Assembly (NCBI GenBank): GCA_030706735.1
Contig: JAUZNZ010000009.1
Span: 1-64,000 of the forward strand
DNA: 64,000 nucleotides
Source of the DNA: Bacteroidota bacterium
Lineage (GTDB): Bacteria > Bacteroidota > Bacteroidia > Chitinophagales > Chitinophagaceae
Direction of reading: 5' to 3'
In this document: positions 8,255 to 17,548 of the stretch, in pieces
Position numbering within the stretch: position 1 is the first letter of the stretch
Layout: the number at the start of each line of letters is the position of its first letter
Program-made: the position numbers and the translations under genes
Notes under the pieces: generated by a model
The model's input: only the letters and a program-made list of their open reading frames with translations
Database searches by the model: none
Told to the model about the DNA's origin: nothing

Positions 8255-9364
8255 TTATTGCAAGATCGGCTTACCATCGTAGGTCGCCGATTTCAGGATC
8301 GCATCACCTACACTCACGGCGGCAGGTGAAAGGGGTGCATAGTTGAGTGCACCGCTGTATTGCTGGCCGTCATGGATCATCCAGGATATAAGTTTAAGTA
8401 ATTTAGTGGTCTTGTCGGCCGTACGATCGCCATATTTCTGTTCTTTGTAGATCAGCACCCAGGAGAACCCGGAAATGGGGTATCCATCAGCAGCATCTGT
8501 ATTGGTCAGGGATACTTTCGAATCCGCCGGGATCTGGATGTTGGCAGCAGCCGTTACGCTGGCAATGCTGGGCGTAATAAAATTACCTGCCTTATTTTGC
8601 ACCTTGGCAAAAGCCATATTATTCTGGATCGCATAAGCGATCTCAATATACCCGATCGCCCCGGGGGTTTGCTTGATCAACCCGGCCACACCTTCGCTGC
8701 CTTTTCCGCCCAACCCTGCGGGCCAATTGACCGAGGAACCTTTCCCAACCTTGGTATTCCATTCCGGGCTGACTTTGGCGAGATAGGTCGTGAAAATATT
8801 CGTGGTTCCACTGCCGTCGGAACGGTGCGCGATCAGGATTGAGGTAGCGGGTAATTTGGCCCCTTTGTTGATCGCGGCAATTTTCGGATCGTTCCACTTG
8901 GTGATCTTCCCGAGAAAAATATCGGCCAGGACACCTGGAGTCAATAATAGCGTATCCTTTACCTCTGGCAGATTGTAGCTCATTACGACAGCGCCGGCCG
9001 TAATCGGGATATGGATCACGGGGGAGGAAACAGCCGAGTCCTGCTTGCCATTCATCGGCGCATCCGAAGCGCCAAAGTCGACCGTCTTACTGGTCAGCTG
9101 GGCAATTCCCGCGCCTGATCCCACTGACTGATAATTCACCTTCAGCCCATTCAATTTGTTGTACTCCGAAAACATTTTGGAGAACAACGGATTATCGAAG
9201 GAGCTGCCTGCCCCGATGATGGCTTCGTCATTGCTTGCGGATGAAGCCGTACTGTCGCTGCCCGAGGCGCTGCCTCCACCGCCACCGCACGACAGGAGGC
9301 TGAGGGAAACAAAGATCAAACTCGCTGTGCAGAAGCTTTTAAAGCTGAAAAGGATCGTTTTCAT
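8255..9364 (-). CDS. pstS: Phosphate-binding lipoprotein PstS
   Basis: 369 aa with a lipoprotein signal peptide whose lipobox is LLSCGG (cysteine near residue 26), then a Gly/Ser-rich tether. The mature domain has the PstS phosphate-site segments GAGSSFDNPLFSKM, VDFGASDAPM and HRSDGSGTT. It captures periplasmic phosphate and hands it to PstCA. It is the second gene of the operon, 25 bp after the porin, with no room for its own promoter. Confidence 0.96.
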   Translation of the reverse strand: MKTILFSFKSFCTASLIFVSLSLLSCGGGGGSASGSDSTASSASNDEAIIGAGSSFDNPLFSKMFSEYNKLNGLKVNYQSVGSGAGIAQLTSKTVDFGASDAPMNGKQDSAVSSPVIHIPITAGAVVMSYNLPEVKDTLLLTPGVLADIFLGKITKWNDPKIAAINKGAKLPATSILIAHRSDGSGTTNIFTTYLAKVSPEWNTKVGKGSSVNWPAGLGGKGSEGVAGLIKQTPGAIGYIEIAYAIQNNMAFAKVQNKAGNFITPSIASVTAAANIQIPADSKVSLTNTDAADGYPISGFSWVLIYKEQKYGDRTADKTTKLLKLISWMIHDGQQYSGALNYAPLSPAAVSVGDAILKSATYDGKPILQ

Positions 9365-9389
9365 GATGATCTGGTTATTGAGTTATAGG

Positions 9390-10670
9390 TTAACGAGCAA
9401 AAGGATAATAAGAATAGCTCGGGTTCGCGAAGAGCTTTCCAAAGGTAAAATAAAAGGTCAGCCTGTACACCACGTCATAATCATGTGCGGCTGCTCCGGT
9501 CAGGTTTGCCTGCTGGCCGATATACTTATTATACCAGATATTGGGGATAAAATGTATATTATTGACCGGGGAATAGTCGAATCCCGCGGACAGGAACCTT
9601 TCCTTGTTATTCGGTTCATAAGCAGTACCAAGCGAATAGAGTGCCGAATATTTGGTATAGGTCGTATTATCGTATTTCGTATTGGGATTGTAAAAATCGT
9701 ACCTGAAGAAGGCGCGGAGCTTGGACCCAACAATATTGGCATGCGCATATAAGGTTAATCCCGTTGCCCGGCCATCCAACGTATCCTTAACTGCACCGGC
9801 GGTGCCAACCTCGGCCTGTTTCAGCCCATTTGTGTACCCCTCGATGCCGATCGTGAACTTCTTGTCGACCCAGATCAATGCGCCCTTCGTCATTTGACGG
9901 GCGGAATGTCCATGCGTGCCAGGCACCCAATTTTGTCTTTGATAATCTGCGTAAAGATCGAGAATGAGGTGACGCTGAAGGAACCCCACGAAAACGTCTC
10001 CATAGAACCATTTGTAAAGGTTGGTGTTCAGGGCCTGCGGTTTGGCGCTCGACCCGTTCGCTACAAGGAGATTGTACCCGTAGAAGGCAGATTTATCCTT
10101 GGAGTTGAACCTTCCCTGCAGGCCGGCCCCGAAATCGAAGGAAGGGGTCCTGCGTATATCTGTAATGGTTCTTTCCACCGGCCGGGAAAAGGTGAATAGA
10201 TTTTCGGTCATATACGGAAAGGCGGGTGTAGGTTGTAACCCGATAACGAGGTCGTTGCCGTTAAAAAGGAAATCTTTCCAACGGACATTGGCAAATTTAA
10301 TGTAGGGAGTGAATTTATTGTCCGAAAGCACATCTCCCGTCCCGGTGAAATCGTCCTCAGCGGCAAAAAGGAACTCGGCAGAGAATTTTTTGCTTATGTT
10401 GTAATCATACCCGATATATATCCGGCGAAATTGAAATTCATCCAGACCTTTTTTTACATTGGTATATTGGTTATTTCCTCCCCGATTTAAGGAATCACTA
10501 TGGCCCTTATGGAAATAATCCCCGAAAACATAGCCCCAAAGCCTCCCGGAGTTGGGCACGCCGGCCTTAAAAGCGGAATCGGAGTTCCATAGGTACTGGG
10601 CCTTTAGAGAGATGGCAGAAAATGATAAGAGCGCAAGAAAAAAATAAGGCAGAATAATTCTCCTTTTCAT
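9390..10670 (-). CDS. Outer membrane porin, OprO/OprP-like, leading the pst operon
   Basis: 426 aa with a signal peptide (cleavage near LKAQ, residue 25) and a beta-barrel with alternating aromatic strands ending in YPFAR. Features such as EFQFRRIYIGYDYNISKKFSAEFLFAAE and late strands with SAGFDYSPVNNIHFIPNIWYNKY resemble the phosphate-selective porin O/P superfamily. As first gene of the pst operon it is probably the outer-membrane entry route for phosphate. Selectivity is inferred from position. A PHO-box-like repeat starts 89 bp upstream. Confidence 0.85.
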   Translation of the reverse strand: MKRRIILPYFFLALLSFSAISLKAQYLWNSDSAFKAGVPNSGRLWGYVFGDYFHKGHSDSLNRGGNNQYTNVKKGLDEFQFRRIYIGYDYNISKKFSAEFLFAAEDDFTGTGDVLSDNKFTPYIKFANVRWKDFLFNGNDLVIGLQPTPAFPYMTENLFTFSRPVERTITDIRRTPSFDFGAGLQGRFNSKDKSAFYGYNLLVANGSSAKPQALNTNLYKWFYGDVFVGFLQRHLILDLYADYQRQNWVPGTHGHSARQMTKGALIWVDKKFTIGIEGYTNGLKQAEVGTAGAVKDTLDGRATGLTLYAHANIVGSKLRAFFRYDFYNPNTKYDNTTYTKYSALYSLGTAYEPNNKERFLSAGFDYSPVNNIHFIPNIWYNKYIGQQANLTGAAAHDYDVVYRLTFYFTFGKLFANPSYSYYPFAR

Positions 10671-10758
10671 AAAAGTCTTGGTTGATTAGAAAATAGTTTT
10701 GTCAACAGTAGAGCTGAAACGATTCGGATGCAAAGCAATACCTATGCAATGACCCCAA

Positions 10759-10787
10759 TGTTACCGGAATGTTACCTTAATGTTAAC
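10759..10787. promoter_or_regulatory. PHO-box-like 11-bp direct repeat (site B)
   Basis: Near-identical heptamers TGTTACC, TGTTACC and TGTTAAC start at 10759, 10770 and 10781, a perfect 11-bp period. They lie 89-117 bp upstream of the porin start of the pst operon, where a Pho regulator would be expected to bind. On the coding (minus) strand the units read GGTAACA or GTTAACA. The rest of the 254-bp gap between the porin and the AraC gene shows no gene. Confidence 0.62.
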
Positions 10788-10924
10788 AAAAACGGCTGGG
10801 CAGCTTCGCGAGACTTTCATTAAATAGTTGCAAATCAGCAATTCATGTATTATTATGACCGAACCTGGCCAGCCCAGCAGACCGCACGAGACGCTATGTC
10901 CGCTAGAGCGACGGAGGAAGGAGA

Positions 10925-11755
10925 CTATCTCCGAATAGCACGGAACGCCAGAGGTGTAAGCGTAGTGTACCGTTTGAAGTATTTGACGAAGTGTGAAGGG
11001 TCCTTGAAGGAAAGGATAAATGATATTTCCGATATTGTGTTGTCGGAATAGACCAGCAGGCGCCGGGCCTCGTCAATGATGTATTCCGCAATGACCTCGG
11101 CGGCGGATCGGGCAGCCGCTTTACGGCAGACCGCATTTAGGTTCTGCGGCGTAGTGTTGAGCAGGCCGGCATAAAAGGCTATTTTGTTCTTTTTAGGTTG
11201 GTCGTGAATCAGCAATTCGATGAAGGCCCGGTAGAGTCCGGTTTGATGCGGAGTGCGTTCGGCGACGGGACGGGCCAACTGCCATATCTTTACAAACAAG
11301 GCTTTCAATATGCCCTCCATAAAAAAAAGCGAGCTTTCGTTTTGAGCGGCATTTTCGTTTATAAGGAGGGTGAAGAGTTGATGAATGGCCTCATTTTCTT
11401 CCAGGTAGGCACAGGATAGCTTACTGATCCGGGTCAAGAGGAGCTTTAGCTCGCCGTCGAGACTGTTTTCAAACAGGCTTTTTTTCAGTATCAGGACAAA
11501 CCCATCGGGGTCCGTGTCTTCGTCGAGATCCCAATGGTGCACTTGTTCATGACGGATGAAAAAAAGGACGGGTGGTCTGACCTCATATTTCTTATTGTCA
11601 ATCGAGTGATAGCCTTTGCCGGCGGCGAGATAGATGATCTCGAAGTAGCTGTTATGTTTGTGAGGCTCCGTTTTTCTGATGGCCTTCCGGAAAGGGGCGA
11701 CTTTTAAGAAGAGACTATTCTCGCTCTTGTCTTTAATATGCAGGTTGGTGCTCAT
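10925..11755 (-). CDS. AraC-family transcriptional regulator
   Basis: 276 aa from the ATG at 11755, which has AGGGG just upstream. The frame extends to 11806 without such a site. The N-terminal cupin-like sensor domain contains HKHNSYFEIIYLAAGKGYHSID. The C-terminal double helix-turn-helix contains NTTPQNLNAVCRK and SDNTISEISFILSFKDPSHFVKYFKRYTTLTP, the AraC signature. It is transcribed divergently from the TolC-RND-adaptor operon starting at 11858 and is the obvious candidate regulator of it. The ligand is unknown. Confidence 0.9.
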   Translation of the reverse strand: MSTNLHIKDKSENSLFLKVAPFRKAIRKTEPHKHNSYFEIIYLAAGKGYHSIDNKKYEVRPPVLFFIRHEQVHHWDLDEDTDPDGFVLILKKSLFENSLDGELKLLLTRISKLSCAYLEENEAIHQLFTLLINENAAQNESSLFFMEGILKALFVKIWQLARPVAERTPHQTGLYRAFIELLIHDQPKKNKIAFYAGLLNTTPQNLNAVCRKAAARSAAEVIAEYIIDEARRLLVYSDNTISEISFILSFKDPSHFVKYFKRYTTLTPLAFRAIRR

Positions 11756-11857
11756 GTTCCCCTTGAGAATTTTCAAATCTACCATTAATATACTGATTTC
11801 TACCATACTCTTGCGTGGCCGCTAGCCTACTTTTACTATTAGTCAGTAAATACCATC

Positions 11858-13252
11858 ATGGCTTTTAATTGTTTATGCGCTAAACGCAAGGTACTTTTCA
11901 CGACTTGCTCTTGTCTTCTGATCCCTGTGTTTATGCTTGCCCAAAAAAGGGTGCTTTCGATCAGGGACGTGTTGGCCCTGGTAGAGTCCGGGCAACCCCA
12001 ACTCCGGGCCTATCGCGAGCAGTTGGCAGCCGCGAGGTATAATGTCAACCTGGCCAAAAATACGCTTGTGCCTGACCTGACAGCAGGCTATCAGGCCGGG
12101 TATGCCACCGACAATAATATCACGGGCATGAGTTATCCGGGGTTATTAATGCCCATTTCGGGTCCGGTATTCGCGGGTAATTCTTATAGCCTGGTCCCGG
12201 GGACGGCTTTGACCGCGTATTTGCAATGGACGCCGCTTACTTTCGGGCAGAGAGCGGCGGCAGTCGAGAGGGCGACCGCGCAGTTCAAAGTGGCGGGGAG
12301 TTATTATGACAACGCGCTTTTTGGGCAGCGATACGCAGCTATCCTGGTGTATCTGGATCTGGTCTATCTTCAACGAATACTGGCGAGTCAGCAGGCGAAC
12401 ATGGATCGAACGGCAGCGGGTCTGCGGCAATCTCTGGCTCTCGCCAAGGAAGGCTTGCGACCAGGGTTGGATTCCGTCCAGTTCCAGTCCCTGTTTGCCC
12501 AGGCCATGATGGAATTTCTCAACACGCAGCGCCAGTTCCAATCCCAGGCGTTGGAACTTTGCCGGCTGACCGGGCTGCCGGGCACTCCGGACGAGTTGGT
12601 ATTCTCTGATACGTTAATGGCCGCGCAATTGCCTTTGCTCCCGGATACTTCGGGAGGATATGCGCAAAACCCCGGCTACCTTTATCAACAGGCACAGATG
12701 GCGGTTAGCGCCGCGAACCTGAAAGAAGCGGACCGAGCCTGGAGGCCAAAACTGGATCTTTGGGCCAATGCGTATTCCCGGGGATCGGGCATCGGGCCCG
12801 ATGGAACGATCAACAAAGCCGATGGTTGGACCTTATCCCGTAACAACTACGGCGCAGGCATTCAGTTAAGCTTCCCTATCCTTCAGTTTACGAGAGTGAA
12901 GATCGAGAAGAGGAAATTTGGCGCGCTGTTGCTGGCGGATCAGGAGGAATTGTCGCAGGTATCGATGAACCTCGAACGGCAAGTGGAGACTGCTCAATCC
13001 AATTATCGGCGGAACCTGCAGATCGCGGGCCAGGCGCCGGTTCTGTCCAGGGCGGCACGGCTGTCCTATGAAGGACTGGAATTGAGCTATCAAAATGGAT
13101 TGGTGGATTTTACCCGGTTGACCCAGGGTCAATATCAACTGCTCAACGCGGAAGTAATGGAGGCGGGCGCATTTTTGCAGGTATGGCGATCATTATTGGA
13201 CATCGGCGTAGCTACAGGGAATTTAAACGTTTTTACCGACCAATTGAAATAA
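11858..13252 (+). CDS. TolC-family outer membrane efflux protein (system 1)
   Basis: 464 aa with a signal peptide (cleavage near FMLAQ) and two outer-membrane-efflux repeats of long amphipathic helices plus short strands, for example LNTQRQFQSQALELCRLTGLP in the first half and TAQSNYRRNLQIAGQAP in the second. It forms the outer-membrane duct of a tripartite pump. It starts the plus-strand operon, 12 bp before the RND permease, opposite the AraC regulator. Confidence 0.93.
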   Translation: MAFNCLCAKRKVLFTTCSCLLIPVFMLAQKRVLSIRDVLALVESGQPQLRAYREQLAAARYNVNLAKNTLVPDLTAGYQAGYATDNNITGMSYPGLLMPISGPVFAGNSYSLVPGTALTAYLQWTPLTFGQRAAAVERATAQFKVAGSYYDNALFGQRYAAILVYLDLVYLQRILASQQANMDRTAAGLRQSLALAKEGLRPGLDSVQFQSLFAQAMMEFLNTQRQFQSQALELCRLTGLPGTPDELVFSDTLMAAQLPLLPDTSGGYAQNPGYLYQQAQMAVSAANLKEADRAWRPKLDLWANAYSRGSGIGPDGTINKADGWTLSRNNYGAGIQLSFPILQFTRVKIEKRKFGALLLADQEELSQVSMNLERQVETAQSNYRRNLQIAGQAPVLSRAARLSYEGLELSYQNGLVDFTRLTQGQYQLLNAEVMEAGAFLQVWRSLLDIGVATGNLNVFTDQLK

Positions 13253-13264
13253 GCCTGATAGTGT

Positions 13265-16200
13265 ATGATAAAGCTCATTATTTCAGCTCTGCGACATCCT
13301 ATAACAATCCTGGTAACAGTGATTGCTATCGGCTTTTTTTCATGGCTGGCTATCAGCAACTCTAAAATAGATATCTTTCCCCGACTGGGACTTCCGACCG
13401 TATATGTGGCACAACCTTACGGCGGCCTCTCCCCGGAACAAATGGAAGGCTTTGTAACCTCTTATTATGAATACCACTTTCTATATATCACAGGGGTCAA
13501 ATATGTCGATTCCAGAAGCATCCAGGGGGCGGCCCTGATCAAGATTGAATTTAATGAAGGGACGGACATGAGCCAGGCCCTCGCGGAGGTCGTAGGCTAC
13601 GTCAACCGGGCAAGAGCCTTTATGCCTCCGGGAACGGTTCCGCCTTTTATCACCCGCTTCGACGCGGGCAGTGTTCCTGTAGGCCAATTGGTTTTCAGCT
13701 CAGACACTCGCTCATTGGGAGAAATATCGGATCTTGCCTTGTTCCGCGTGCGTCCCATGTTCTCGACCCTGCCCGGCGTTTCGGCCCCTCCCCCATTCGG
13801 CGGCAATCAAAAGACCGTGGTGGTGACCGTGGACCCGGAGAAGCTGCGCGAATATAATCTATCTGCGGACGTGGTGGTCCAGTCGATGGTCCGGTTCAAT
13901 ACCATCACCCCTGCGGGGAATGTGAGCATCGGTGATACCACCTATTTTACTCCTCAGAACAGCGTAATCGAAACCCTGCAGGACCTGCAAAATATTCCGT
14001 TGCAGTTGAATAGCGGTCCGGCCGTATATATCCGGGATATTGCCAACGTGAGCATGGGAACGGATATTACGACCAGCTATGCCCTGGTCAATGGAAAACG
14101 TTCCGTGTATATCCCGGTGACCAAGCGGGCAGACGCCTCTACCTGGGATGTGGTCCGGCGGGTGAAGGCTTCTTTGCCAGACATGCAAGCGGCGATTCCG
14201 TCAGACATCAAAGTGACCTATGAATTTGACCAGTCCGGATATGTGATCAATTCGCTCAAAAGCCTGTTGTTTGAGGGTGGACTGGGGGCGCTCCTCACAG
14301 GTATAATGGTATTACTCTTCCTGGGCGATGTGCGCAGCGCATTGATCGTGATCATGACCATCCCGCTGGCGCTGCTGTCGGCAGCGACTTTCCTTTACCT
14401 CACCGGGCAAACCATCAATATCATGACTCTGGGCGGCCTGGCTCTCTCTGTTGGCATCCTCGTGGATGAGGCAACAGTTACCATTGAAAATATTCACCGG
14501 CATGTGGAAATGGGCAAAGACAAGGCGCGTGCCATCGCGGATGCCTGCAAAGAGATCGCGGGTCCCAAATTATTGATCTTGTTAAGTGTTCTCGCCGTAT
14601 TCGTGCCTGCCTTCTTCATGACTGGCATCCCGCAGGCCATGTTCCTGCCTTTATCATTGGCAGTAGGGTTTGCCATGATCGCCTCGTTCCTGCTTTCCCA
14701 GACATTTGTGCCCGTAATGGCCAATTGGCTATTAAAACATGGGCAGGCAAAGAGCCAGGCTCAAGATAAACGAACCCTTTTTGACCGCGCGAGGGACCGC
14801 TATATGCGGGGTGAGCAAGTGTTCCATAGCAATTATGGTATTTTCACTGTTGTGTTTGTAACTATATCCGCGGGGCTGATCTTTCTATTATTCAGGTCCA
14901 CCGGAACGGAACTATTTCCCCGAACAGATAGTGGCCAAACGCAGGTACGGCTGCGCTTACCGACGGGCATCCGCTTCGAGCGTACGGAAGATGCTACCCG
15001 AAAATTATTGTCCCTTACGGAGCGTATCGCCGGAAAGGCAAATGTGGAAATCACTTCCGGATTCATAGGAACGCAACCATCCAGCTACCCGGTCAACCTG
15101 ATCCATCTATGGACCAGTGGCCCCAATGAATCGGTTACCAAGATCAAGATTCGAACAGGAATAATCCCTATCCAAAGCTTCCGGGAACAGCTTAGGAAGG
15201 CGGTAGCTAATGAAATGCCCGGTGCGAGAGTGTCTTTTGAACCCGGGGACATGGTAGAGCAGGTGCTCAACCTCGGAAACACCAATCCGGTGGAGATAGC
15301 GGTCGTTGACAGGAACCTGGAGGAAGGCAAAAAAACGGCACAGCGCTTATTGCAAAAATTGTCTGCAATTCCGGCGCTACGCGACCTACAGATCGCCACG
15401 CCACTTGACTACCCCGCCATCAGGCTGGATATTGATCGTGTGCGGGCCGGCCAATTGGGTATTTCCGGAACGCAAGCGGCAAATTCGATAGTGGCAGGGA
15501 CCTCCTCCAGCCGTTTCACTACTCCCAGTTATTGGCTGGACAAAACGACCGGTACCGCCTATCAGGTACAAGTGCAATATCCGCCGTATCGCATGAACAG
15601 TACGGCACAACTGGAGGCGATTCCGGTATCTTCCGGAAATGGGGCGGGTACGCATTATCTGAATGAAGTGGCCACCTGGAAACATACGACCGTTCCCGGT
15701 GAATACGACCGTCTGAATCAGCAGCGCTACATCACTATCACCGCAAATATCGAGCAGGACGATCTGGGAGCCGTTTTCAAATCGGTGCGCCAGGCGATCG
15801 AAGACTTGGGTAAATTGCCCAACGGAGCAAAAATCCTGTTGCGCGGCCAGCCGGAACTATTGCAGCAAACTCTTCAAAGCCTGCAATTCGGCTTACTAAT
15901 CGCAGTTGTTGTCATTTTTCTCGCCATGTCAATCTACTTCCAGTCCTTCCGGGTAGCTACAGTCATCCTTTCCGTCGTACCGGCAGTGATTTCGGGGTCG
16001 CTATTGCTGCTCTTCCTTACTGGCAGCACGATGAACATTCAATCCTATATGGGAATGATCATGGCGGTAGGAGTGGCGATCGCCAATGCAGTACTATTTA
16101 TTACCTATGCAGAACATTCCAGGATGGCTCACGCGAAGTCACCACACATCGAAGCAGCAGCCAATCGTTTGCGCCCCATCCTGATGACAAGTACCGCTAT

Positions 16201-16435
16201 GATCGCGGGCATGCTTCCAATGGCCCTTGGGCTTTCCCGGGGAGGCGACCAGACAGCCCCGCTGGGCATTGCCGTGATCGGCGGAATGCTCTTTTCCGCC
16301 TTCAGCGTCCTGTTTTTCCTGCCACGTGTGTATCAGTGGATGGTAGGACGCAAAGAATATGTACCGGTATCCCTGGATCCTGACGACTCTAACAGTAAAA
16401 ACTATGACATCAAACAAGTTGAAATACGTAATTGA
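13265..16435 (+). CDS. RND efflux permease (system 1)
   Basis: 1056 aa, normal for AcrB/CzcA-type permeases, with 12 membrane helices and two periplasmic loops. The proton-relay helix reads GILVDEATVTIEN, with the central Asp and Glu kept. The first periplasmic domain carries FSTLPGVSAPPPFGG. It exports a substrate through TolC by proton antiport. Lack of the DFG motif of metal pumps points away from a classical CzcA role, but the substrate is unknown. It is clearly paralogous to the permease at 18690-21932. Confidence 0.95.
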   Translation: MIKLIISALRHPITILVTVIAIGFFSWLAISNSKIDIFPRLGLPTVYVAQPYGGLSPEQMEGFVTSYYEYHFLYITGVKYVDSRSIQGAALIKIEFNEGTDMSQALAEVVGYVNRARAFMPPGTVPPFITRFDAGSVPVGQLVFSSDTRSLGEISDLALFRVRPMFSTLPGVSAPPPFGGNQKTVVVTVDPEKLREYNLSADVVVQSMVRFNTITPAGNVSIGDTTYFTPQNSVIETLQDLQNIPLQLNSGPAVYIRDIANVSMGTDITTSYALVNGKRSVYIPVTKRADASTWDVVRRVKASLPDMQAAIPSDIKVTYEFDQSGYVINSLKSLLFEGGLGALLTGIMVLLFLGDVRSALIVIMTIPLALLSAATFLYLTGQTINIMTLGGLALSVGILVDEATVTIENIHRHVEMGKDKARAIADACKEIAGPKLLILLSVLAVFVPAFFMTGIPQAMFLPLSLAVGFAMIASFLLSQTFVPVMANWLLKHGQAKSQAQDKRTLFDRARDRYMRGEQVFHSNYGIFTVVFVTISAGLIFLLFRSTGTELFPRTDSGQTQVRLRLPTGIRFERTEDATRKLLSLTERIAGKANVEITSGFIGTQPSSYPVNLIHLWTSGPNESVTKIKIRTGIIPIQSFREQLRKAVANEMPGARVSFEPGDMVEQVLNLGNTNPVEIAVVDRNLEEGKKTAQRLLQKLSAIPALRDLQIATPLDYPAIRLDIDRVRAGQLGISGTQAANSIVAGTSSSRFTTPSYWLDKTTGTAYQVQVQYPPYRMNSTAQLEAIPVSSGNGAGTHYLNEVATWKHTTVPGEYDRLNQQRYITITANIEQDDLGAVFKSVRQAIEDLGKLPNGAKILLRGQPELLQQTLQSLQFGLLIAVVVIFLAMSIYFQSFRVATVILSVVPAVISGSLLLLFLTGSTMNIQSYMGMIMAVGVAIANAVLFITYAEHSRMAHAKSPHIEAAANRLRPILMTSTAMIAGMLPMALGLSRGGDQTAPLGIAVIGGMLFSAFSVLFFLPRVYQWMVGRKEYVPVSLDPDDSNSKNYDIKQVEIRN

Positions 16436-17543
16436 TCTTAGGTCAATATTCTTTGGGGCACTGTCAACTCTCCTGATCTCTTGCAGTGACAGCGGAAGGC
16501 AGGACGCAACTACGCATTCGAATGATGCTCCAACGATGGATACCGTTCCGGTATTCGTACTTCGGGCCGATACGCTTAAGAAGACGGTTGAATTGCCCGG
16601 AGAATTGATCCCTTATGAGCAAACGGATCTTTATGCTAAGGTGTCGGGCTTCGTGCGAACCATGAAAGTGGACATCGGAGACCGGGTACATAAAGGGCAG
16701 ACCCTGGCGGTCATTGAAGCGCCGGAAATAAATACTCAGTTTGTACAAGCTGAGTCTGCTATCCAATCTGCAAAAGCGAAATGGGTGGCCAGCAAAGACA
16801 ATTTTGACCGTTTATTCAGGGCTTCCCAGAGTCCTTCTCCGGGGATCGTAGCCCCCGTTGACCTGGAACGAAGCCGCAACCAGGAAATAGCCGACAGCGC
16901 CTCCTATGAGGCTGTCCGGCAACAGGCCAAAGCCTACAAAGAAGTATCCGGCTATCTCTATATCACCGCCCCCTTTGACGGCGTGGTAACCACAAGAAAA
17001 GCAGATCCAGGCGCTTTAGTGGGCTCTAATGCCATGCTTCTGACAGTGCAAAATAACAACAAGCTGCGCTTGCGCATAGCTGTTCCTGAAATGTATGTGT
17101 CATCTGCCAGTGCTGCCCGCAAAGTTCAGTTCAGCGTCGACGCATATCCTGAGCGGGTTTTTACGGGCGTCCTTACCCGCAAAACAGAAACGGTTGATCC
17201 CGCTACACGCACGGAACTCTGGGAGTATGGCGTAGACAACAGCAATCATTTGCTCAAGGCTGGAGTTTTCGCGAATAGCCGCATCAGCATTGAACGCAGC
17301 GGCCCCTCGTTTATCATTCCTGTTTCAGCCATTGCAACCACTCTCGAAAAAAAATTCGTCATAAAAGTGACGCAGGGGAAGGCAGACTGGATAGACATCC
17401 GCCAGGGGATCAACACGGATTCCGGCATGGAAGTGTTCGGTAAACTGGCACCAGGAGATACACTGCTGGTGAAAGGCACAGACGAACGAAAACCCGGCAC
17501 GACGGCTTATTGGAAAATTATCCCGGCAAATAATCTGCGGTAA
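16404..17543 (+). CDS. RND efflux periplasmic adaptor lipoprotein (system 1)
   Basis: 379 aa from the ATG at 16404, overlapping the permease gene by 32 bp. An in-frame ATG at 16359 lies deeper in the permease gene. The lipobox is LLISCSD. The lipoyl/barrel-sandwich hybrid is visible as GFVRTMKVDIGDRVHKGQTLAVIEAPE and TAPFDGVVTTRKADPGALVG, flanking an alpha-helical hairpin. The protein bridges the permease and TolC. The stop is only 5 bp from the convergent adaptor of system 2. Confidence 0.93.
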   Translation: MTSNKLKYVIDLRSIFFGALSTLLISCSDSGRQDATTHSNDAPTMDTVPVFVLRADTLKKTVELPGELIPYEQTDLYAKVSGFVRTMKVDIGDRVHKGQTLAVIEAPEINTQFVQAESAIQSAKAKWVASKDNFDRLFRASQSPSPGIVAPVDLERSRNQEIADSASYEAVRQQAKAYKEVSGYLYITAPFDGVVTTRKADPGALVGSNAMLLTVQNNNKLRLRIAVPEMYVSSASAARKVQFSVDAYPERVFTGVLTRKTETVDPATRTELWEYGVDNSNHLLKAGVFANSRISIERSGPSFIIPVSAIATTLEKKFVIKVTQGKADWIDIRQGINTDSGMEVFGKLAPGDTLLVKGTDERKPGTTAYWKIIPANNLR

Positions 17544-17548
17544 ATCGT

